Positions 12,135-20,753 of a DNA stretch of 64,000 nt are shown in pieces. Source of the stretch: Bostrychus sinensis (lineage: Eukaryota; Chordata; Actinopteri; Gobiiformes; Eleotridae); contig CM036257.1 in assembly GCA_020698575.1 (NCBI GenBank), positions 20,661,520 through 20,725,519 on the forward strand. Direction: 5' to 3'. Numbering within the stretch: position 1 is the first letter of the stretch; each line of letters begins with the position of its first letter. The notes below the pieces were generated by a model, which saw only the letters and a program-made list of their open reading frames with translations, made no database searches and had not been told where the DNA came from. Both the position numbers and the translations under genes were made by a program.

Positions 12135-14383
12135 TGCTGTACTTTCTTCTTTCCTTTTGGCTTTTTCTCCTACCTAGGGTCACCACAGCAAATCATTGCC
12201 TCCTAGTGTGCAGTGATTTGGGTATAGATTGGATTTATGCCGGATACCCTGCCTGACCCATCCCTCTCCCTTCATCCAGGCGTAAGAGACAGTGTGATCC
12301 CCTGTGACTAAATACATGTAAAATATAAGATCACGGTGGAAGAATAGTGATGAAGTTTGTTCAAATTGGACTGGGTGTAAAGGTGCAAGGTTGACAAAAG
12401 GCCAACATCTCAGTTGTCTTAAGAACAACCAGCCCTGTTTTGTTATTTAATCCAGTCCTATAAAGTAATGCCATGTCTGAAACCAAGTGTTAAACATTTA
12501 CTGAAAAGATCAAATCTGTGTTTTTAAATGTTAACTCATAGTGTTTTTTTAAATCTTCGCCCAACAATTGTGCAAAACTATCTATTTTTAAAATGGACTA
12601 AATAAGAAAAGAAAATGTTTTTTATACTGAAACACTGGTTAATTTAAATGTATTTAAATAAATTGACAATGTCCCTTTTACGACATTTCCATGAGTGACA
12701 CACTGTAGACTGTTGGATGTGTACAGAATGTATTAATATAATAATGTATTTATGATATTGTCATAATGGATTTATGCACCTGATATTTCACTAGTAAACG
12801 CTGACTATTGTAAAAGATGAAGTCTTATTTGTGGTCACTTTACACACAGAGATACCATAGAAAGTAAACAATGATGTGAAGCACAGTTACATAGTTGATT
12901 TTTTTTTAATGCAGGGTTTAATGTCAGGCACTGTGATGATGTGATGTAAGGCATTTCTTTTAATTGATTAAAAGTAAATGGCATGAGATATAAAACCATT
13001 TGCAATTTAACATATTATTAGTATGAACAGCTGTGTGTACTGTGCAAAAGTCTTTGAAAGGTTTTTGAGAAAGGCTATATACAAAGAAAGGTGTATCAAT
13101 GTCAAGAAATACAAAAAAACGAAGAAAAATAAGACTAGAAGGACTTGGACAGCCTAGACCTCTGCCAAGGCACTGGTCGCGTTATCACAATGGTTAAGAT
13201 ATAGTGCCCAGACCTGGACTCAAACTGCAACATACCCTAGTTCCGGGGTAAATGCTCTTTCCAGTGAGCCACAAAAACTTTACATCTCACTCAAGTCCCT
13301 AAAAAACACTCCTGGATTTAAACATTGATCTGGATCCACACAAAAACTTCCTAAAATGTTTATAGTATTTTTTTTCACAGCTTACTAAAACTTTTGCACA
13401 GTACTGTCATCTTGAATCAAAATGCATTGAGTATAAACAGGATTAGTATTTTTGTGCATCTGGACTGGTAACTGATTTGTAACTTATCAAATCCAGATGT
13501 CATGTGAAATGGCAGCAGAGTTAAAGGCAGAGTTGTGGTGCGGGGGATTCGAAAGATGTGTCTTTTCGCTAGGTCCGCGAAGTCTTTAAAGCAAGCGTTT
13601 TAGACTTATCCTGATTGTCAAAAGCTGCTGCAAAAGAGCAAGTACTTTTATACAAAAATAATCTTTGTTCAAGCAAATCATGAGTGCAACTTTGTCATTG
13701 TAACTAGTCATAAAAGGCTAAAGATAAGAAAGTCAGAAGTGAAGCCCTCAAAGCAGGTGATGATGATTAGCACCCTCTACTGGTCATATTGGTAAACACA
13801 TGCTCACATCCTCTAATGGGTTCAAACTAGAAAGTCATCACAATTTTGTTGATGTACAAATCTAGCTTTCTTACCGAGATGTCTGATTTTTGAATAAATG
13901 TTTTCACCAAAGTTTTCTTGTACATAACTAAAATTGATAAAATTGTTAGGTCATTTTTTCCCCCCATCAGTTTAGTACCAAATGACTGTCCAGATTGTGC
14001 TACACTCAAAGTATTACCACAAAAGTAATGGTATCTCTAACAGTGACCTCCATTTTCAGTGTAAAACTGCAGTACAAATGAGCTAGAAGAGGCATTTATA
14101 CATTTATGAACTGTTGCCTCTGAGCTGCCATGATTTTTTATGAAATGACTACAATGAGTTTTTGTTTAGAAAGACAGTAGCTGCTTATGCCCATTTAGCA
14201 ATATTAAATGGGCATTAAGTTATTTTGTTTTGCTGAGGCCTTGTGGTGCTAAGGCAACTACACAGGTTTGGTATGTCTGCAGATATGACTAGTTTACATG
14301 GTTGCACATTGAAACATCTGCACAGTGCCACAAAGATTCACTGATAAGCCATCACAGTCATTCACATTCAACGTTTTGTGAAA
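12135..14383. other. Convergent 3' flanks of syne2 and esr2
   Basis: This interval of about 2.2 kb separates the two stop codons and must hold both 3' UTRs. A plus-strand AATAAA is at 12657-12662. Minus-strand ATTAAA-type hexamers occur near 12903-12922, so the two transcripts may nearly meet. A stretch at about 13140-13420 has the phrase 'acctctgccaaggca', which recurs at about 32436 and marks a dispersed repeat. No other gene is seen. Confidence 0.6.
12657..12662 (+). terminator. Candidate syne2 polyadenylation signal
   Basis: AATAAA lies 523 nt after the syne2 stop codon in AT-rich DNA. It is a canonical hexamer, but such motifs occur by chance in sequence of this composition. A downstream GT-rich element (tgttggatgtgt, about 12711-12722) is compatible with use. 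Confidence 0.35.
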
Positions 14384-14645
14384 TCACTGGGGTGCTTTTA
14401 TCGGTTCTGCTGGATGCAGTTCGCCTCCACGTCCAGTGCAGGGAGTACAAACATTAGATGGCCCACTGAGAGGACTGTGTGGCCTCTCTGGAGCCTCTGT
14501 TGGGTCCGTGGCCTCCTGCTGTGTGGGCCGGCGAGGCAGGCGTGAACTGTGCATGATGTGGGCGTCGAGCATCTCCAGCAACAAGTCGTACAAAGGCACC
14601 ATGTTTTTCATCTTCATGCAGTGGAGGTGGTCCATGCCTTTGTTA
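14384..14645 (-). other. esr2: esr2 last coding exon: helix 11/12 and F domain
   Basis: In the canonical frame (acceptor CCACAG, then T-AAC-AAA) it reads NKGMDHLHCMKMKNMVPLYD and LLLEMLDAH. This supplies ligand-contacting His491 and the AF-2 helix 12. A proline- and threonine-rich F domain follows (HSSRLPRRPTQQEATD onward), ending in KAPQ and TGA at 14384. The exon is intact in itself but is out of frame with exon 7 as sequenced. Confidence 0.93.
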
Positions 14646-17600
14646 CTGTGGAGTTTTTAAAAAAGCAAACAAAATAAAGTGGCACAGCAGTCAACAGAAG
14701 TCTTCACAAAAGCACAATTCTGTCACACTAGGAATGAAAACACACAATGTTAGTTTGGTGGTAAATCTGAAAAAATTAAAAGACCGTAACAATGTTAACT
14801 TGACCCATATCCAATTTGCACCAGGGCTTTATTAATCACAGTAACAGTTTACTTCAATTTTAATTTATGAAAGGAAGCAAGGCTCTGTACTCACTGGTCA
14901 AAACTGAGGCTAAATCAAAACTGCACCTAATTGGGACAGTGTTGTTTACCTGGCGTGTCGGATGTGTGACAGCAGCATGAGCAGGTGGGCCAGTCGAGTG
15001 TACTGCTGTCGAAAGCTCAGGCCTGTTTTGGCAATGGCCCACACCAGAGCATCTGTCACAGCATCCAGAAGACATAGCAGTTTGGAGCGACTCTGCCAGC
15101 TCCTCACTGCCCTCAGTGGAGCTTAGGCACATGTCTGGACAAACACACAGTAGAGGAAGTCTTTACCTAAATTTTGGTGGTTTATACACAAAAATAAAAG
15201 AATAGAAAAATAAGATATAGATTTTATTTATTTTTTTTTTTTTCGTATGACTGTCATATTACAGCAGTTTGTCCTGTGACTAGCTACTGTCAAGGGTGTA
15301 CCCCGACTAAGGCCAGCAGTTGCTGGGAGAGGCTCCAGTCACCCATAAACCTTAACTGGAATAAGCAGAAAAAAAGATAGGAGTGATACATAGATAGCAG
15401 TGAGACTAGCAATGTTGTATGGAAGAGACAGAGAAGAGAAAAAGACAGGAGGCAGAGCTGGAGGTAGCAGAGCAGAAGATGTTGAGGTTCTCTTTGAGAG
15501 TTTTGAGGATGGACTGGATACAGGAAGAATACACCAGAGGGACAGCTCATGTTAAATGTTAAGATAAATTCAGAGAGGCCAGACTGAGATAGTTTGGACA
15601 TGTACAGAGAAAGAATAGTAAATATATGGGTAAAAGGATGCTGAGGTTAGAGCTGCCAGGCAGGAGGCCTCGAGAGGAGATTTATGGATGTAATGATATC
15701 TGACTTGCTGGTTGGTGTGTCAGAAGTGGATGGAGAGGATGAACTGTACGAAGTATGCACACCTATGGAAAAGACAGTGTTAGCCTGTTTCTAAATATTT
15801 GGTTAGACCCAACTGTGAACAGCTCACAGGGCATTGAGGCTAACCCTAAACCTAACCCTTGTTCAAAACAAGCTGTAGCAGTGGCCGAGTATGGGCCTAT
15901 AAGTATTTTGTTTGAGGTCAAAATTATTGGAAAAACAAATATAACCAGAACATTTGGCTCTATGTTACCATTTTTTGGTTTCACAGGAAACCAATGTCAT
16001 CACCAATTAGGTAGAGACTGTATCCAGCACATATTGGTATGTTTTTTTCAAAGGGATTATTTGGTTGTGTGAGCTCAAAACAAACCAGGATCTCGCATTT
16101 GGGAAAAAACTTATAATTTTTTGTTTTGATCAGAAAAGAATCAAACTATAAATGTAAACACATCAAACATACCAGGATAATATCTGAAAGCAACATTACG
16201 TCACTTTTGTTCTCTCACACACTGACTTGATAAGCTCAACGTTGACAACCCCATCAACAGAAAATCATGGTTCATAGCAGAAATAAACTAAAGTACTAAC
16301 TAAAAGCACGGCCTCATCTGGACTAAGGCTGCAACTAACAAATTTTTGGTAATCTGTTGATTTTTTTTTTTTTTTTTTTTGATTAATAGTTTAATATTTG
16401 GATAGTAAAGCGCAAGTAAAGTGGTTAAAAACTTGAGGTGTTTTGTCTAGTTCGCGTTAAAAGTTGGTAATTCTACCAATATTTTTAATTGTTACTAAAC
16501 CAGACAAAGCATCAAGTATGCCACTTAAGGATGTTTGGAGTAGAGGATATATTCACACACAAGGATTTTTATTATCAAAAACACAAAATGTACATTGTTT
16601 TTAAATGTTTCTGTGGCTTTACTGCTCTCTCTTGGTAATAAACCTTCATCTCTCAGCAAATAACATGTTTCAGAGTCTGTGAATACTACAATTAATGATT
16701 AAATGATTACTAAATTAGTTGACGATTATTTCAAATATCGATTATAATCAATTAATCCGATTAGTTTGTTGCAGCCCTAATCTAGACTAAAAGCATGTCA
16801 TCACCTGGACTTGTTTTTTACCAGATTACTTCTTTTTAACCCTTTTTTGTTGTAATTCAGTGGTGTTACCATTAGCATTTTACTGGTACAGTGATAGAGC
16901 ATGATAAAAAGAAGTGCTCAGAGGTTAGGGAAGGAGCAGTTCGTCTCGTTAAGAGTTGATCTACCACTAAAATCATTTTCAGAACATTATTTCAAGGTCC
17001 AAATGCTACATACTGTGCTGTTATAATTTACTCATTAATTTAGATGCTTGACCTTTTCACACCAATTGCTAGATATTCCCAAAAGCAAGGTAAAAATACT
17101 CCAGAGTTAGATGATCTGAGTCCTAGCACTGCATTATCAGAGTCATTACAAATTTATACAACAAGCTACTCGGCTTTTGTCATACAATCAAAGCTGTTAT
17201 TTCACTATTGTAATACTAGCTATTGTCCTTCCATTTTTATCTATAACATTCAAGTTCAATCAACCTTTTTTAATTAAACTCTTTTGAAACCTCCACAAAT
17301 AGGGCGTGTATCTTTAGTGAGGACAAATACAGAGGAACATTACCCCAGTGAAAGTACTTATGGGCTGTTTTTCTTCTCACAGTTAATGCTTTTTACATGG
17401 AGCATCAAGCAGAACCACTGAGAGCACACACTCAGGCTATACACAGTGTTCCCATTAGGCTTTTCTCTGGCAACTTATTTGGCCCTGTCCCCTTGCCAAC
17501 ACTCACACACAGAGAGGACACACCGAGACACCAATCAAACACCCCATGGTTTCACAAACTCTAATATGTCACAAATATACAGTAAATTACACCCACAGGG

Positions 17601-20600
17601 GGCAGGGCACAAACAAACACACACACACACACACATAATAGCAGACTCACTGGAGTTAAGGAGGATCATGGCCTTGAGGCAGACGTACTCCTCCCGCTGC
17701 AGCTTCAGCTCTCTCACTCGGGACGTGGCTGCCACCAACATGTCGAAGATTTCCACAAAGCCCTGGACGCAGCTGCCCTCCTCTCTGTCAGACGCAAATA
17801 AATTAATGAGTGGTTTTGGTCATTTCATATGATCAAAATATAGTACAGTTGCAGAATATTAGTGAGCCTTTTTTGCCTTGCCATACAAACTGAAAATATT
17901 TCCATTTATTTTTATATGTACAATAAAATTCTATCGTTCTCAACTAGTCAGTAGGAAGCCAAATTTGGTAGCATTGTCAAAAATATTGTAAAATATAAAT
18001 AAGTATAAAGTGTGCCCCAACAAACATGTCGATTTGTGATATCCAGCCATTTAACTATAGTATCTTTACCGCTTCTGACTGCATTTCACCATATTCCAGC
18101 ATAGCATGACTAGTTCATCAAATGCAGTTTAGAGTTTATATTTATATAAGGTGTGTTCTTAAATGTGATTACTAGTTTTGTTCAATAAAGGTTAGTAACA
18201 AAATTTGTCATCAAATAATTTCTCCGATAGTCATTAATTTAATTGAGTTAATGAGAGTGTTGATTAGCTCAAAGCACCCTATGTGGGCACATTGCAAACA
18301 TTTCAGTGTTTTACAAAATACTGATTGGAAATACTGATCAATTCAGAGAATAGAAAAGAGAAAAAGTAGGGAAAAAAGAGAAAAAAATAGAAATGAGTAG
18401 GCTAAAGACTTGCCTGGAAATTCCAGACTCACCCATAGAATCAATTTGATTTCTAGCGCGGAGCAAACCCCAGTAAACGACAGCGGAGTTAGCCAATCAG
18501 AAAATGGCGGACGTGACATTAACAAAGCGACAAGAAAGTAAGCAACGCAAAAACTTTTTTTTTTTTTTTTAAATATAGGCTTCTAGTGCTGCAAGCTGCT
18601 ATGGTTTTAATGACTCGATACGTTTTTGGTCATTTAAAACGGAATTTACCGCTGAATGAAACAAACTCGGCTCCTCAGTGCGCCACCTTGATTGTTGTTG
18701 TTGCGGACGCTGCTCGCGAAGAACACGTGACTTCAATAAGCGACTCAAAATGCACGGTACGGTTGGGATTTGAATCCAACCACGGCGGACGGCGTGATGA
18801 CCAGACTGATATTTCTCTGTATAATAATACAGAGACATATCAGTCTGGATTTTCCAGGCAAGCTAAAGACTAGATGTAACATGTTTGGTAACATATTCAA
18901 ACAGTTAACACCAAACTGAATAACTCCTCCTTCCTTTGCATCGATTTTTAGCCAATTTACGAAGAATTGTTACATCCCTTTTTAACTTTCTGTTGTGATG
19001 CAATTACCCTAGATAAGTGAGAGTCTTCACAGACCAAACTGAATAACACCAAAATACATTTTAAGTACATATTAATAATGAATACAATGGTCTTATATAG
19101 AGCATTTTTGTAGACACAGTCAAAGTCGTTTTACAATCGTATTATTTATTCATATAGGCAAAGTGGGTGAAATGTCTTGCCCAAGGACACAACAACAATT
19201 GTCTAGATTGAACCGCCAACCTTCCAGTTATAGGATACTGCTCCTGAGCCTCTGTCACCCTAGTGTACAAGTCCTTTGCCCATATGAATTAGTAATATAA
19301 TAAATAACACAGTCCAATAATACTGTACATACACTGAGGCAGAATACACTACATATGAGTGCAAATGCATAGACATACAGCCAACCACATCACTTAGATA
19401 AGAAACTGAATGAGTGTGGTTGTCCAGGCTAGTGGCCTGGACAACCACAGCTTTTTTTCATTAAAAGTAGTGACTGAGCAGAAAAAATGCATTGTTCAAA
19501 GCTAACCACCCACAGAGAGAGAAATGGTGTTGGTTACCTGCTCAGGCTGAGGTCAGGGGAGAAGATGAGTTTCCCTGGATGGTCCACTGACCTCCACATC
19601 AGTCCGATCATGAGCACCTCCAGCCAGCAGCACTCCAGCAGATGCACCTGGTCCACGAGGCTGAGCTCCACGAAGCCTAACGAGACATGAGGTCCGGCGT
19701 AATGATGAGATTGAAAACAGCTCTTCAACAATGTGAGCGCTACAGACAATTATGTAAAAATGCTTTTAATTTTAATATGCAACTAACTGTGCAAAATCTT
19801 TCCTATCAAGTAGAAAAGCCAGAAAAGCAGAGACAAAATGCTTCAAAAACACTGCTGTGCACTAATTCTGTTATGTCATACCATAGCGTATTGTTTGCAG
19901 AAGAGATCCTTGCTTTTGTGAACTGAAATGGTTTTGTGAAAATAGCTGGTTGGCAGAGCAATAGGTATATCAATCTGCATGCTTTCCTCTTAAACCAAGC
20001 TTCATTTACTAGCGTTCATCACTACAACAGTACAATTTAAGCATCCATATCCAAATATTCTCCTCAACTTGTGGGCCTAGAAAGACTTGAACCACTTGAC
20101 CTCTGCTAAGCTAATAGAAATTTGCATGATAAAAAATGTATTATATCTTTTTACCAAGCTAAACTAAATGAGTTGTGGCATTTTAGTAGAGTGACCACCT
20201 GTCCCACTTTTGGTTTTACTGCACAGCCATATAGTCCTCTGTCCCTCCGTCCCACTTATTAAGATAATGTCCTTCTTTTTTATTGTTGCTCAGTGAATCT
20301 GATAAAAAGAGATAAATGAGAAATGAGATAAAATCAGTATTCCTTGTGTAAAATTTAGAATTAATAATTGTGGGTTGGTGTGTTCTGGCCCTGTGACACG
20401 CTGGCCCCTGTGCAGGGTGTACCCTGCCTAAGGCCCAAAGTTAATGGGATAGGCTCAAGTCATCCGCAAAAAAAACGGGATTAAGCAGAAGAAGATGAAT
20501 GAATTAATAAATGGTGTGTTCTGCCCTGAGAGAATTCACTTTGTTTTTTTCAGTCCCACCTTTTTTATTCCAATGACATTACTTTGCAAAAAGAGTGTTT

Positions 20601-20698
20601 TGGGCATTGAAAACCACTGTTATATAAGATGAGTTAAAAAAAATATTGATAGTAAATTTAGATAATATTAGACATATGACCGTTTAGTTGAACAAAAA

Positions 20699-20753
<55 letters not shown>

